A stretch of 64,000 nt of DNA from Limimaricola sp. (GCF_016125575.1 NZ_WGLM01000004.1:436501-500500), one strand, 5' to 3'. Positions 41,620-51,130 are shown, counted from the first letter of the stretch. The notes: generated by a model not told the origin, from the sequence alone. Made by a program: numbers and translations.

Positions 41620-43316
41620 CACGCGGCCAGATCGTCTGGCGTGATCTCCATCAGCCCGTCTGCGCCGGCGCGAACATGTGCGATCAGCCCGGCATGTTCC
41701 GGCAGCATCCGGGTAATGAAGAAGGCGGCCATCCGCGCGCGGCCCGCATCGCCTCGCCGGGCGGCGGCAAGGTGCGCCTCGGCCCCCAGCACCAGCGCAA
41801 ACGCCCGCAAGTATGGCACCGCGCCCGCGAATCGGTCGGTCATGTCCTGCGTCACCAGCCACTCGGTGGTTTCGCGCAGCGATTCGGCCGCGTCCCACAC
41901 CGCGCCGGCCATATCCGGCAGTTCGGCCCGCGCCGCCTCGGCCCCGGTTTGCACCTCGTCCAGAAGCCTGAACGCGGCCTCGCCCCGGTCCATCATCTTG
42001 CGGCCGACAAGGTCCATCGCCTGGATGCCGTTGGTGCCCTCGTAGATCGCCGTCACCCGCACGTCGCGCAGGTATTGCGCCGCGCCCGTCTCCTCGATGA
42101 AGCCCATTCCGCCATGCACCTGCACGCCAAGGCTGGCCACCTCGATGCCGGTATCGGTGCCAAAGGCCTTGGCGATCGGCGTCAGCAGCGCCGCCCGCGC
42201 GGCCCAGCCCGCCTCGCCCGTGGCATGGCTCATGTCGATCGCCACCGCGCATTTCAGCGCGATCGCGCGGGCGGCAAAAACCTGCGCCTTCATGTGCGCC
42301 AGCATCCGCCGCACGTCGGCGTGTTCCACGATCGTGCCGGTTCCGCCCGCCTTGCCCTGCACCCGGCCCATCGCATAGGCCAGCGCGTGCTGATAGGCGC
42401 CCTCGGCCGCGCCCACGCCCTGCACGCCCACGCCCAGCCGGGCGTTGTTCATCATCGTGAACATCGCCGCCATGCCGCCATGCGCCTCGCCCACCAGCCA
42501 GCCGGTTGCCCCCTCGTAGGCCATCACCGCCGTGGGCGAGCCGTGCAGGCCCATCTTGTGCTCCAGGCTGACGACGCGCAGCGCGTTGCGCGCGCCAAGG
42601 CTACCATCGGCATTCGGGATGATCTTGGGCACCATGAACAGGCTGATCCCCTTGGTCCCCGGCACCCCGTCCGGCAGTCGCGCCAGCACGAGGTGGCAGA
42701 CGTTCTCGGTGAAATCGTTGTCGGCCCAGCTGATGTAGATCTTCTGGCCAGTGATGGCGTAGGTGCCGTCGCCGTTGGGCTCGGCCTTGGTGCGCAACGC
42801 GCCTACGTCGCTGCCGGCCTGCGGTTCGGTCAGGTTCATCGTGCCGCACCATTCGCCCGAGATCAGCTTTGGCAGGTAGGTTTCCTTCAGCGCGTCGCTG
42901 GCATGATGTTCCAGCGCCTCGATCTGGCCCTGGCTCATCAGTGGGTTCAACTGCAGGGCAAGGCAGGCGCCGGCCATCATGTCGTTGACGGCGGTGGTCA
43001 GTGCCATCGGTAGGCCCATGCCGCCATGCGCGGGATCGGCTGACATGCCCAGCCAGCCGCCCGTCGCGATCGCGCGGTAGCCATCGGCAAAGCCGGGCGA
43101 GGTGCGCACGACACCGTTTTCCAGCCGCGCCGGGTGGGTGTCGCCCGCCCGTTGCAGCGGCGCCAGCACCTCGTCGCAGACCCGCCCCGCCTCGGTCAAG
43201 ATCGCCTCCACGGTCTCGGCGCCGGCCTCGGCAAACCGGTCGGTGGCGGCGACGGCGGGATAGCCCGCGATGTCCAGCAGAAGGCGGAACTCGGCGATTG
43301 GCGAACGGAAGGGCAT
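41619..43316 (-). CDS. Acyl-CoA dehydrogenase (large, DmdC-like)
   Basis: 565 residues, longer than short-chain ACADs and of the DmdC or FadE-like size. It has MNLTEPQAGSDVGAL, IYISWADNDF, FIEETGAAQYLRDVR and the catalytic base Glu in YEGTNGIQ. It oxidises acyl-CoA, passing electrons to ETF and then to the ETF-QO in this window. The substrate cannot be set from sequence; a methylmercaptopropionyl-CoA enzyme (DmdC) is one option. AGGACACC precedes the ATG. It is coupled to the metallo-hydrolase gene. Confidence 0.92.
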   Translation of the reverse strand: MPFRSPIAEFRLLLDIAGYPAVAATDRFAEAGAETVEAILTEAGRVCDEVLAPLQRAGDTHPARLENGVVRTSPGFADGYRAIATGGWLGMSADPAHGGMGLPMALTTAVNDMMAGACLALQLNPLMSQGQIEALEHHASDALKETYLPKLISGEWCGTMNLTEPQAGSDVGALRTKAEPNGDGTYAITGQKIYISWADNDFTENVCHLVLARLPDGVPGTKGISLFMVPKIIPNADGSLGARNALRVVSLEHKMGLHGSPTAVMAYEGATGWLVGEAHGGMAAMFTMMNNARLGVGVQGVGAAEGAYQHALAYAMGRVQGKAGGTGTIVEHADVRRMLAHMKAQVFAARAIALKCAVAIDMSHATGEAGWAARAALLTPIAKAFGTDTGIEVASLGVQVHGGMGFIEETGAAQYLRDVRVTAIYEGTNGIQAMDLVGRKMMDRGEAAFRLLDEVQTGAEAARAELPDMAGAVWDAAESLRETTEWLVTQDMTDRFAGAVPYLRAFALVLGAEAHLAAARRGDAGRARMAAFFITRMLPEHAGLIAHVRAGADGLMEITPDDLAA

Positions 43317-43459
43317 GGCTCTGGTGTCCTGCGAATGGCGCTGCCCCGGGCTTGCCGCAGGCCCGCCGCCTTGGCAAGGCCGGGGTGCGGGTCTATGTCG
43401 GGGCGATCGCCCGGCAGGTTAGCCCTGCGCGCGCCGCCCTGAAACCGGAACGCCACGTC

Positions 43460-44410
43460 ATGACCGCGCCCGAGACGCTTCTTCTCGCCTCCGACGGACC
43501 GGGCCTTGCGCAGGCCGCGGCGCTGCTGGCGCAGGGCCGCCTCGTCGCCTTCCCGACCGAAACCGTCTACGGCCTTGGCGCCGATGCGCGCGATGACCGC
43601 GCGGTCGCCGGCATCTTCGCGGCCAAGGACCGGCCCAGTTTCAACCCGTTGATCGTCCATCTGCCGGACCTTGCCGCGGCCGAGGCGCTCTGCCTCTTCA
43701 CGCCCGAGGCGACACGTCTGGCCCAGGCCTTCTGGCCCGGCGCGCTGACGCTGGTCCTGCCCTTGCGGCCCGGCGCCGGCATCTCGGCCCTTGTCACCGC
43801 GGGGCAGGGCACGCTTGCCGTGCGCGTGCCGGACCACCCGGTCGCACGAGGCTTGCTGCGCGCCTTCGGCGGCCCGGTCGCCGCGCCCTCGGCCAACCCC
43901 TCGGGGCGGATCAGCCCGACCACGGCCGCGCATGTGCTGGCGGGCCTTGGCGGCCGCATTGCCGCGGTCGTCGATGGCGGCGCCTGTCCCGTGGGCGTCG
44001 AATCGACGATCCTAGGCTTTAACGGTGGCGTCACGCTGCTGCGCGCCGGCGGTCTGCCGTCCGAGGCTGTCGAGGCCTGCCTTGGCCATCCGCCCGCCGT
44101 ACCCGCCACCGGCGGTCCGGTCACTGCACCAGGCCAGCTTGCCTCGCACTACGCGCCGCAGGGCGCCGTCCGGCTGAACGCCACCGCCGCAGGTCCCGGC
44201 GAGATCATGCTGGGCTTCGGTCCCGTTGCGGGCGATCTCACGCTCTCGGCCAGCGGCGACCTGATCGAGGCCGCGGCAAATCTCTTTGCCCGTCTGCATG
44301 ACCTCGACGGGAGAGGCGCCACCCGCATCGCCGTCGCGCCCGTTCCCGAAACCGGCCTGGGCCGTGCGATCAACGACCGGCTGCGCCGCGCCGCCGCGCC
44401 GCGCCCCTGA
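43460..44410 (+). CDS. L-threonylcarbamoyladenylate synthase (Sua5/YrdC)
   Basis: 316-residue Sua5-type enzyme that makes threonylcarbamoyl-AMP for the t6A modification of tRNA. The YrdC domain has FPTETVYGLGADA, IFAAKDRPSFNPLIVH (KxR-type motif) and VAAPSANPSGRISPTTA, followed by the Sua5 C-terminal domain (ASHYAPQGAVRL). I start at MTAPETLLL; the frame continues far upstream only as an antisense shadow. It is divergent from the acyl-CoA dehydrogenase. Confidence 0.93.
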   Translation: MTAPETLLLASDGPGLAQAAALLAQGRLVAFPTETVYGLGADARDDRAVAGIFAAKDRPSFNPLIVHLPDLAAAEALCLFTPEATRLAQAFWPGALTLVLPLRPGAGISALVTAGQGTLAVRVPDHPVARGLLRAFGGPVAAPSANPSGRISPTTAAHVLAGLGGRIAAVVDGGACPVGVESTILGFNGGVTLLRAGGLPSEAVEACLGHPPAVPATGGPVTAPGQLASHYAPQGAVRLNATAAGPGEIMLGFGPVAGDLTLSASGDLIEAAANLFARLHDLDGRGATRIAVAPVPETGLGRAINDRLRRAAAPRP

Positions 44411-44441
44411 CGCTTCATCTTGCCTGAAATACTCCGGGGGA

Positions 44442-44515
44442 GGGGCCGTTCGGCCCCCGGGGGCGGAGCCCCCTGGCTATGACTCGGGCCATTCGGCCCC
44501 GGGGGCGGAGCCCCC
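44442..44515. repeat. Tandem pair of double-hairpin repeats
   Basis: Two near-identical units lie at 44442-44473 and 44486-44515. Unit 1 is GGGGCCG-TT-CGGCCCC then GGGGGC-GGA-GCCCCC; unit 2 is GGGCC-ATTC-GGCCC then the same GGGGGC-GGA-GCCCCC. Each half folds into a tight hairpin. They follow the Sua5 stop and a TGCCTGAAATACTCC leader, and abut the end of a convergent gene, so they may act as a bidirectional terminator or REP-like element. Confidence 0.75.
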
Positions 44516-44521
44516 TCGCGC

Positions 44522-44851
44522 TCAGCTGCCGCCGTGCTGCCGCTCGATATAGCTGCGCATCTCCTCGGCCTCGTGCCGCACCTCGCGCAGCGCATCCATT
44601 GCCGCGCGCAATTCCGCCTCGGTCTGGCTCAGCTGGTTGGTCAGTTCCGCCTCGCGCTGCTGCAGGTAGGTGATCGCCTGATCGCGCGTTTCCTCGGCCT
44701 CGTGCAGGGCCTGCGCCATCCGGTCCAGCTCGCCGATATCGGCCTTGGTGACGCGGGTGAAACGGTTGACCAGCCAACTGGCGAACCAGCCAAGGCAGAA
44801 AGCCACGAAGAGGATGATCGCCGTGGCGATGATGAATTCGCTTCTGTTCAC
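44522..44851 (-). CDS. Small membrane-anchored coiled-coil protein
   Basis: 109 residues. One membrane helix (about 5-27) is followed by a long coiled coil from residue 40 to 100 (MAQALHEAEETRDQAITYL, LTNQLSQTEAELRAAMDALRE). The start is GTG with GGGGG as ribosome site. I recognise no family. It lies 48 bases from the OmpA-type gene on the same strand and may be transcribed with it; a structural role at the inner membrane is a guess. Confidence 0.7.
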   Translation of the reverse strand: MNRSEFIIATAIILFVAFCLGWFASWLVNRFTRVTKADIGELDRMAQALHEAEETRDQAITYLQQREAELTNQLSQTEAELRAAMDALREVRHEAEEMRSYIERQHGGS

Positions 44852-44899
44852 GTCACGTCCCCCGGCAGCCTTTGCTGCCTCTTGCTGATCTTTCCCGCA

Positions 44900-46936
44900 T
44901 CAATCGCCCGATCCCTGGGGCGTCGCGCTGTCGGGCGCTGACGGCGGCACCGCGCCCGGCACGAAAACGCTGTCACCCGTCGCGGCATCGGCCGCTGGCG
45001 CTGCCGTTGCATCCGCCGGGGCAGGATCGTTCTGCGCAGCCGCTGCTGGCGCGGAATCGCCGCCTGCCGCGTCCTTTGCCGCGCCATCGCCTGATGCGCC
45101 ATCCTTTGCCGCGCCCTCCGCGGCCGGATCGGGCAAAAGCGAGATGGCGATGCGGCGGTTCGCTTCGCGCCCGGCCTCGGTGCTGTTGTCGGCAATCGGG
45201 TCGGCCTCACCATAGCCCTGCGCGACAATACCCGAAATATCCACCCGACGGGTCCGCAATGCGGTCAGAACGGCATTGGCCCGGTCCTTGCTCAAGGCAA
45301 GGTTCATCTCGGCGCGGCCCTGGCTGTCGGTATAGCCTGCGATTTCAAGGTGCATCGGCGGGCACTTCTGCAGGATCGCCGCGATCGCATCGACCACCTT
45401 GAGGCTGTCGGCGGTGATCCGGGCCGAGCCGGGATCGAACAGGATCTTGGTATCTGCAGTCACCCCGTGGATCTGGTCGATGCAATCCTGTGGGCTGGGC
45501 ATGTTCGCCATCGGGTCGGGCGGGGGCACGTAATCGACGTTGATGCGGAACTGCTGCGACTGGCCCACCTTGTCGACCAGCAGCTGCGAGATCTCGGCCC
45601 CGGCCGACGAACTGTCGGTCTTGCCGCTGACGGCAACGAGGTTGGGCGTGGCCTTGACCGTGCCTTCGGTCAACTTTGCCAGCGCATCAAGCGAGGCCAG
45701 AGCGCGAATCGTCCATGTTTCGGGCAGGCCGGGCACGACGCGTGTCTGCATCGTCACGTTGTCATGCCCGAAACGGGCATCAGCGTAGACGTTGACCAAT
45801 GCGTTGGTCCGGTCGTCAGGCAGCTTGCCGCTGACCGTCACCTTACCGTCCGACGTCAGGACCGCGCCGAATTCCTGCGGCCCGGAATCGGTTTGCACCG
45901 TCTGGGGCTGCGGTAGCGTGGCCTTCAGCACGAAAAGGTCGGGCAGCGCGTTGTCCAGCTCGCCGACGACCTTGTCAAAAAGCGCCTGGTCGGTGCCTTG
46001 CTGGGCGACCAGCGAGACGTCGGCATCGGTCAGCGTGACCGCGCCGCCGCCCAATTCCTTGACGGCCTTGATCGACAGGGCCACCGCATCGCCCCATGTG
46101 CCCGAGGGCACGCCCAGAGCCAACAGGCAGCTGGCCTTGCCTTGCAGCCCTGCATCAACGGCGGCGGCCACGATCTTGGCCTCGGCGGCCTCGGTGTCGG
46201 CCGCGCAGGCATCGAACCGCGCGCGGCCGTTTTCCAAGACGAAGCGGGTGGTGAACGGACTGATCACCGGGCGCGGCGCGGACACGGTGACCGAAACGGC
46301 CACGTTGGTCGGCGCCAGCCGCGCCAGATCGGATTCCAGTCGTCGCTTCTGGTCAGCGCTATCGGCAATCGCCTCGATGCTGACCCTCCCGGCACTGACG
46401 GAGATCTTGCTGCGCGGCAGCTGGTCGAGCGCGCGCAGCGCGTAGGCCATCGACGGGTACCACGCATCTGGGATGGCATATCTTGCCTCTTCCAGCAGGT
46501 CCGTCACGGGCTTGTCGCCGGCGATCTTGCGGATGCGGTCGGACAGCGCGGTACGATCGTAATCGGTCGGGATCAGACCGATCAGCGACACGCCGCTATC
46601 GTTGCGCAGGATCTCGATCTTGAATTCGGGCGGCGCGATGCCCTGAGGATCGACCACCGTCATGTTGTCGATCACCCGGCTGGCATCCACCACGCTGCCC
46701 GCGATCGAAATCGCCTTGAAGCGGCGTGCTTCGGAAGGTGCCGTGCCCTCGATGATGACCTGCAGGCCGTCGCCCAGCACGCTCGTCCACTTGTCGCCCG
46801 CATCGATCAGCGCCTCCTGGACCGCGATGACCGATCGTTCCTCCACCACATTCACCGCCACGCGCGCCGCGGCAAATGACATCAGGGCGGCGACGAGGAA
46901 GACCGCGACGGTCAGGAAAAGCGAGGAAAGACGCAT
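44900..46936 (-). CDS. OmpA-domain envelope protein with BON-like repeats
   Basis: 678 residues. An N-terminal hydrophobic helix (residues 5-24) acts as signal or anchor. A long periplasmic part with BON-like beta-alpha units follows (VIIEGTAPSEARRFKAISIAG, VTVSGKLPDDRTNALVNVYA). Then comes the OmpA peptidoglycan-binding domain near residues 500-620: LFDPGSARIT, EIAGYTDSQGRAEMNLALSKDRANAV and GYGEADPIADN. The C-terminal 60 residues are an Ala/Asp/Gly-rich disordered tail. It is probably a cell-wall-binding protein anchored in the inner membrane. Confidence 0.88.
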   Translation of the reverse strand: MRLSSLFLTVAVFLVAALMSFAAARVAVNVVEERSVIAVQEALIDAGDKWTSVLGDGLQVIIEGTAPSEARRFKAISIAGSVVDASRVIDNMTVVDPQGIAPPEFKIEILRNDSGVSLIGLIPTDYDRTALSDRIRKIAGDKPVTDLLEEARYAIPDAWYPSMAYALRALDQLPRSKISVSAGRVSIEAIADSADQKRRLESDLARLAPTNVAVSVTVSAPRPVISPFTTRFVLENGRARFDACAADTEAAEAKIVAAAVDAGLQGKASCLLALGVPSGTWGDAVALSIKAVKELGGGAVTLTDADVSLVAQQGTDQALFDKVVGELDNALPDLFVLKATLPQPQTVQTDSGPQEFGAVLTSDGKVTVSGKLPDDRTNALVNVYADARFGHDNVTMQTRVVPGLPETWTIRALASLDALAKLTEGTVKATPNLVAVSGKTDSSSAGAEISQLLVDKVGQSQQFRINVDYVPPPDPMANMPSPQDCIDQIHGVTADTKILFDPGSARITADSLKVVDAIAAILQKCPPMHLEIAGYTDSQGRAEMNLALSKDRANAVLTALRTRRVDISGIVAQGYGEADPIADNSTEAGREANRRIAISLLPDPAAEGAAKDGASGDGAAKDAAGGDSAPAAAAQNDPAPADATAAPAADAATGDSVFVPGAVPPSAPDSATPQGSGD

Positions 46937-46998
46937 TCAGGCGAGGGCCTTCGCTGGGACAGCCCGGCCCTTCTATGGCGTGGTGCGGGCAAGTTCAA

Positions 46999-47958
46999 TC
47001 AGAGCAGGGCCGCGACGGCGAAAAACAGCAAGGGGATCAGCCCGGCATCGCGGTTGGACCGGAACAGGCGCAGCAGGACCGCGCCGTCACCGGCGTCAAA
47101 CCGGGTCAGTTGCCATGCCAGATGCCAGCCCAGCGCCCAGGCGCCGCCCAGCGCCACCACAAGCGACAGGACCGAACGTTGACCCACCGCCAGCAAGATC
47201 GCCAAGCCCATCAGCAGAACCGTTCCGGCGAGAAAGGCGCGCAGCCAGCGCGGCGTTGCCGCGCCGAACAACCGCGCGGTCGATTTCACCCCGATCAGTG
47301 CGTCGTCCTCGGTGTCCTGGTGGGCATAGATCGTGTCGTAGAACAGCGTCCAGCAGAGGCCCGCCGCATACAGCACGATGGCTGGCAGGCCCAGCGCGCC
47401 GGTATGGGCGGTCCATGCCAGCAGCGCACCCCAGTTGAACGCGATGCCCAGAAACACCTGCGGCCACCACGTAAACCGCTTGGCGAAGGGATAGACCGCC
47501 ACGGGCACAAGCGCCACGATGCCCAGCGCGATCGCCGCGCCATTGAATGTCAGCAGAATGGCGAAGGCCACCAGCGCCTGTGCCACCATCCATGCCGCGG
47601 CACCCCGCGCGCTGACCTGCCCGGCGGGGATCGGGCGCGACCGGGTGCGTGCCACCTGCGCGTCAAAGTCGCGGTCCGTGATGTCGTTCCAGGTGCAGCC
47701 GGCGCCGCGCATCAGGAACGCGCCAAATGCACAGCCCAACGCGATCCATACATCACCCAGCCCCGCGCGCCCGTCCTGCAGTATCGCCAGCGCCAGCCCC
47801 CACCAGCACGGCAGCAGCAGCAGCCATGTCCCGATGGGCCGGTCCGCTCGGCTCAGCCGCAGGTAGGGGCGCGACCAAGCAGGTGCCAGACGGTCCACCC
47901 AGTTGCCGCGCACGGCATCGGCCACCTGCCCCACTGGCGCATGCGAATTCTCGGTCAT
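46999..47958 (-). CDS. ubiA: 4-hydroxybenzoate polyprenyltransferase
   Basis: UbiA joins the polyprenyl chain to 4-hydroxybenzoate in ubiquinone synthesis. The 319-residue membrane protein carries both Asp-rich motifs, NDITDRDFD and DTEDDALIGVKSTA, and about eight helices. The chain could come from the ispB product in this window. The ATG lies only 12 bases from the divergent rsmE ATG, with no clear ribosome site. The start at MTENSHAP is family-typical. Confidence 0.95.
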   Translation of the reverse strand: MTENSHAPVGQVADAVRGNWVDRLAPAWSRPYLRLSRADRPIGTWLLLLPCWWGLALAILQDGRAGLGDVWIALGCAFGAFLMRGAGCTWNDITDRDFDAQVARTRSRPIPAGQVSARGAAAWMVAQALVAFAILLTFNGAAIALGIVALVPVAVYPFAKRFTWWPQVFLGIAFNWGALLAWTAHTGALGLPAIVLYAAGLCWTLFYDTIYAHQDTEDDALIGVKSTARLFGAATPRWLRAFLAGTVLLMGLAILLAVGQRSVLSLVVALGGAWALGWHLAWQLTRFDAGDGAVLLRLFRSNRDAGLIPLLFFAVAALL

Positions 47959-47970
47959 ATGGTCGGTCCC

Positions 47971-48723
47971 ATGACAGCGAAGGTCAGGCTTTATGTAGAG
48001 CACCCGCTCGGGGCAGGGCAATCGGTTCCCCTGACCCCGCCGCAGGCGCATTATCTCTTCAACGTGATGCGTCTGGGTCCCGGTGCCGAGGTGCTTGTCT
48101 TCAATGGCCATGATGGTGAATGGGCCGCGGCCGTGGAAGGCGGCACCAAGCGTGGCGGCACGCTGGGCTGCGTCGCGCAGACCAAGGCCTTGCAGCTACC
48201 GCCCGATCTGTGGCTGATGTTCGCGCCGATCAAAAAGGCCCGGACCGACTTCATCGTCGAGAAGGCGGCCGAGATGGGCGCGGCGCGGATCATGCCGGTG
48301 ATCACCGCCTTCACCAATGCCGAAAGGGTGCGCGCCGACCGTCTGCGCGCCCATGCCATCGAGGCGGCCGAGCAATGCGGCGGCACCGTGGTGCCGCAGG
48401 TCGACGAGGCGCAGAAAATGGGCGCCGTGCTGGACCATTGGCCCGAGGGCCGCCGGTTGATGTTCTGTGACGAGGCGCTTGTGGGCTCGGGAGCGGCCCT
48501 GCTTGACGCGCCGCGCGGTCCATGGGCGATTCTGATCGGTCCCGAGGGCGGTTTTTCGCCTGATGAACGCGCCCGGCTGCATGCACTGCCATTTGCCCAT
48601 GCGGTCAGCCTTGGCCCTCGGATCCTGCGCGCCGACACCGCTGCCGTAGCTGCACTGACCCTCTGGCAGATGGCGCTGGGCGACTGGCGGGGGTTTTCCG
48701 GACCTGCCACCGCCCCTATCTAG
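47971..48723 (+). CDS. rsmE: 16S rRNA m3U1498 methyltransferase RsmE
   Basis: SPOUT-fold methyltransferase of 250 residues. It starts RLYVEHPLGAGQSVPLTPPQAHYLFNVMRLG and has the knot region ILIGPEGGFSPDERARL and VSLGPRILRADTAAVAAL. The ATG at 47971 is preferred; an alternative at 47959 would abut the ubiA ATG directly. There is no clear ribosome site. The next gene follows after 26 bases. Confidence 0.94.
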   Translation: MTAKVRLYVEHPLGAGQSVPLTPPQAHYLFNVMRLGPGAEVLVFNGHDGEWAAAVEGGTKRGGTLGCVAQTKALQLPPDLWLMFAPIKKARTDFIVEKAAEMGAARIMPVITAFTNAERVRADRLRAHAIEAAEQCGGTVVPQVDEAQKMGAVLDHWPEGRRLMFCDEALVGSGAALLDAPRGPWAILIGPEGGFSPDERARLHALPFAHAVSLGPRILRADTAAVAALTLWQMALGDWRGFSGPATAPI

Positions 48724-48749
48724 AAGCGAGGGTCGAGGAGGCGCGCGCG

Positions 48750-49277
48750 ATGGAATTCATGCGTCCAGAGGCGAAAGCCGCGCTCTGGCGCTGGCGCGAG
48801 GTGTTTGCGGCTTCTGCCGTGGTCCTTCTGGGGCTTTACTGGACGATCATCGCCTTCGGCGTCGCGCGCCTGTTCGGGGCCGTTGTTGCGGTACTTGGCA
48901 TTGCTCTGGCCTTCACCGCGTTTCAGCGCCTGCGGTTTGCGCAGTCGGGGCTGGGTCCCGGCATCGTTCGGGTCGATGAACGGCGGCTGGAATATCTTGG
49001 CCCGCTGACCGGCGGCATCCTTGATCTGGATGACCTTGTCGCGGTCGAGCTTGAACCCAAGGCCCGTCCCGCCCCGCACTGGATCCTGACCGGGCCGGGG
49101 GGCCAGATGGTGGCGATCCCCGTCAACGCCGCCGGGGCAGAGGCGCTGTTCGATGTCTTCGCCGCCTTGCCCGGCATCCGCACCGGCGCGATGCTGGCCG
49201 CCCTCGAACACACGCCAAGCGCGCGCGTCACTGTCTGGCGCGCACCTGCCCATCGGCTTCAGCGCAGGCTGCATTGA
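48750..49277 (+). CDS. Membrane protein of unknown function
   Basis: 175 residues with two membrane helices (about residues 18-36 and 40-58) and a C-terminal beta domain (PGIVRVDERRLEYLGPLTGGILDLDDLVAVELE, HWILTGPGGQMVAIPV). The layout resembles the 19.4 kb membrane protein and hints at a PH-like fold. GAGGAG lies before the ATG. It sits between rsmE and gshA on the same strand. No function can be given. Confidence 0.72.
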   Translation: MEFMRPEAKAALWRWREVFAASAVVLLGLYWTIIAFGVARLFGAVVAVLGIALAFTAFQRLRFAQSGLGPGIVRVDERRLEYLGPLTGGILDLDDLVAVELEPKARPAPHWILTGPGGQMVAIPVNAAGAEALFDVFAALPGIRTGAMLAALEHTPSARVTVWRAPAHRLQRRLH

Positions 49278-49338
49278 CTTCGGCTCCGGATCGCTTCACC
49301 TCTGCCGCCTGACCATCCATCCCAGCGGAGCCAGCCCC

Positions 49339-50712
49339 ATGTCCATTCCCCAGTCCGGCGGCGGGCCGATCGAACGCCACGAACAACTGGCCGAGTATCT
49401 CGCCTCGGGCTGCAAGCCGAAAGAGAGCTGGCGCATCGGCACCGAGCACGAGAAATTCGGCTATCTCGAAGATACGCTGATGCCGCTGCCCTATGACGGC
49501 CCCCGCTCGATCGTGGCGATGTTCGAAGGGCTGATCGAAAAGTTTGGCTGGTCGCCCGTGACCGAACAGGGCCGGATCATCGGCCTGACCTATCCCGACG
49601 GCGCCAATATCAGCCTTGAACCGGGCGGGCAGTTCGAACTGTCGGGCGCGATGCTGGAAACCATTCACCAGACCTGCGACGAGGTGAACGAACACCTGCG
49701 CGAGGTGCACGAGATCGCCGACAAGATCGGCGCGCGCTTTATCGGGCTTGGCGCGGCACCGATCTGGACACACGACCAGATGCCGCTGATGCCCAAGGGC
49801 CGATACAAGCTGATGAATGCCTATATGGGCCGGGTCGGAACCCACGGCACGCAGATGATGCGCCGCACCTGTACGGTGCAGGTGAACCTCGATTTCTCGT
49901 CCGAGCCGGACATGGTGCAGAAGATGCGCGTTGCTCTGGCGCTACAGCCGGTGGCGACCGCGCTTTTCGCCAATTCGCCATTTTTCGAGGGCAAGCCGAA
50001 CGGCATGAAAAGCTGGCGCTCGCGCATCTGGCGGGGCCTTGATGACAGCCGCACCGGCATGTTGCCATTCGTGTTCGAGGACGGTTTCGGCTTTGAGCGC
50101 TATGTCGAGTACATGCTCGATGTGCCGATGTACTTCGTCTACCGCGACGGCAAGTACATCGACGCGCTGGGCCAGTCCTTCCGCGATTTCCTGAAGGGCG
50201 AACTGCCCGCGCTGCCGGGCGAAAAGCCCACGCTGTCGGACTGGGCCGATCACCTGACCACCGCCTTCCCCGAGGCGCGGCTGAAGAAGTTCATCGAGAT
50301 GCGCGGCGCCGATGGCGGGCCGTGGCGTCGCCTTTGCGCGCTGCCGGCGTTCTGGGTCGGGTTGATGTATGATCAGTCCGCACTGGACGCGGCTTGGGAT
50401 CTGGTCAAGGGCTGGGACGCCGAGACCCGTGAGGGGCTGCGCGTGGCCGCGTCAGAGCAGGCGCTGGCGGCCAAGGTGAACGGCATCGACATGCAGGAAT
50501 TGGCGCGCGAAGTGCTGGCAATCTCGGAATCGGGGCTTCGGGCGCGGGCGCGCCCCGGTGCCGGTGGGCTGATTCCCGACGAGACGCATTTCCTCGACGC
50601 GCTGAAGGAAACCGCCGAAACCGGGATCACCCCCGCAGACGAGTTGCTGGCCCACTACAATGGCGACTGGAACGGCGACCTGACCCGGATCTACGCCGAC
50701 TACAGCTACTGA
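49339..50712 (+). CDS. gshA: Glutamate--cysteine ligase
   Basis: First enzyme of glutathione synthesis. The 457-residue protein is of the plant/alphaproteobacterial type, with WRIGTEHEKFGY near the start, QGRIIGLTYPDGANISLEPGGQFELSGA (ATP/glutamate site), RRTCTVQVNLDFSSE and SWRSRIWRGLDDSRTGMLPF. The ATG is chosen by family start (PIERHEQLAEYL). It ends at LTRIYADYSY. The DUF805 gene converges 7 bases away. gshB is not in the window. Confidence 0.94.
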   Translation: MSIPQSGGGPIERHEQLAEYLASGCKPKESWRIGTEHEKFGYLEDTLMPLPYDGPRSIVAMFEGLIEKFGWSPVTEQGRIIGLTYPDGANISLEPGGQFELSGAMLETIHQTCDEVNEHLREVHEIADKIGARFIGLGAAPIWTHDQMPLMPKGRYKLMNAYMGRVGTHGTQMMRRTCTVQVNLDFSSEPDMVQKMRVALALQPVATALFANSPFFEGKPNGMKSWRSRIWRGLDDSRTGMLPFVFEDGFGFERYVEYMLDVPMYFVYRDGKYIDALGQSFRDFLKGELPALPGEKPTLSDWADHLTTAFPEARLKKFIEMRGADGGPWRRLCALPAFWVGLMYDQSALDAAWDLVKGWDAETREGLRVAASEQALAAKVNGIDMQELAREVLAISESGLRARARPGAGGLIPDETHFLDALKETAETGITPADELLAHYNGDWNGDLTRIYADYSY

Positions 50713-50719
50713 GACCGGG

Positions 50720-51130
50720 CTAAAGCGTTGCGGTGCTGGCCACCGGGTCGGGTCCGAAACGGTTCGGCCCCGGTGTGCCGCGCCCGACCAGCCAGACCAA
50801 CAGCACGATAAAGCCCACGACAGGCACCAAGGCGATCAGCAGCCACCATGCGCTGCGGTCGTTGTCGTGCAGCCGCCGGGCCGCCACTCCCAATCCGGGC
50901 AGCAAGGTTACCAACATGAACAGTGTCGAGAATGGCGCAAAACCGGTGCTGCCGCTGATGCTGCCCGGTCCGACAACGGTGACCCCGAACAGCCGGATGT
51001 CGATGATCTCCAGCAGGAAGGTCACAACCATCACGAACAACACGAACCACCAGTATTCCGAGCGCGCTGCGCGGCCCGAGAAGGTGGCATATTTCCCAAA
51101 ACAGGTCTGAATCGACTCGGTGAATGTCAT
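50720..51130 (-). CDS. DUF805 membrane protein
   Basis: 136 residues beginning MTFTESIQTCFGKYATFSGRAARSEYWWFVLF, the characteristic DUF805 start. There are four helices, and the later ARRLHDNDRSAWWLLIALVPVVGFI is also typical. Family function is unknown. GGAGGACC precedes the ATG at 51130; a longer N-terminal frame lacks a ribosome site. Its 3' end is next to gshA. Confidence 0.9.
   Translation of the reverse strand: MTFTESIQTCFGKYATFSGRAARSEYWWFVLFVMVVTFLLEIIDIRLFGVTVVGPGSISGSTGFAPFSTLFMLVTLLPGLGVAARRLHDNDRSAWWLLIALVPVVGFIVLLVWLVGRGTPGPNRFGPDPVASTATL

Noticed and set aside
44442-44515. A CRISPR array
   Set aside because: Only two units exist, each a self-complementary double hairpin with a 12-base gap, and no cas gene is present.
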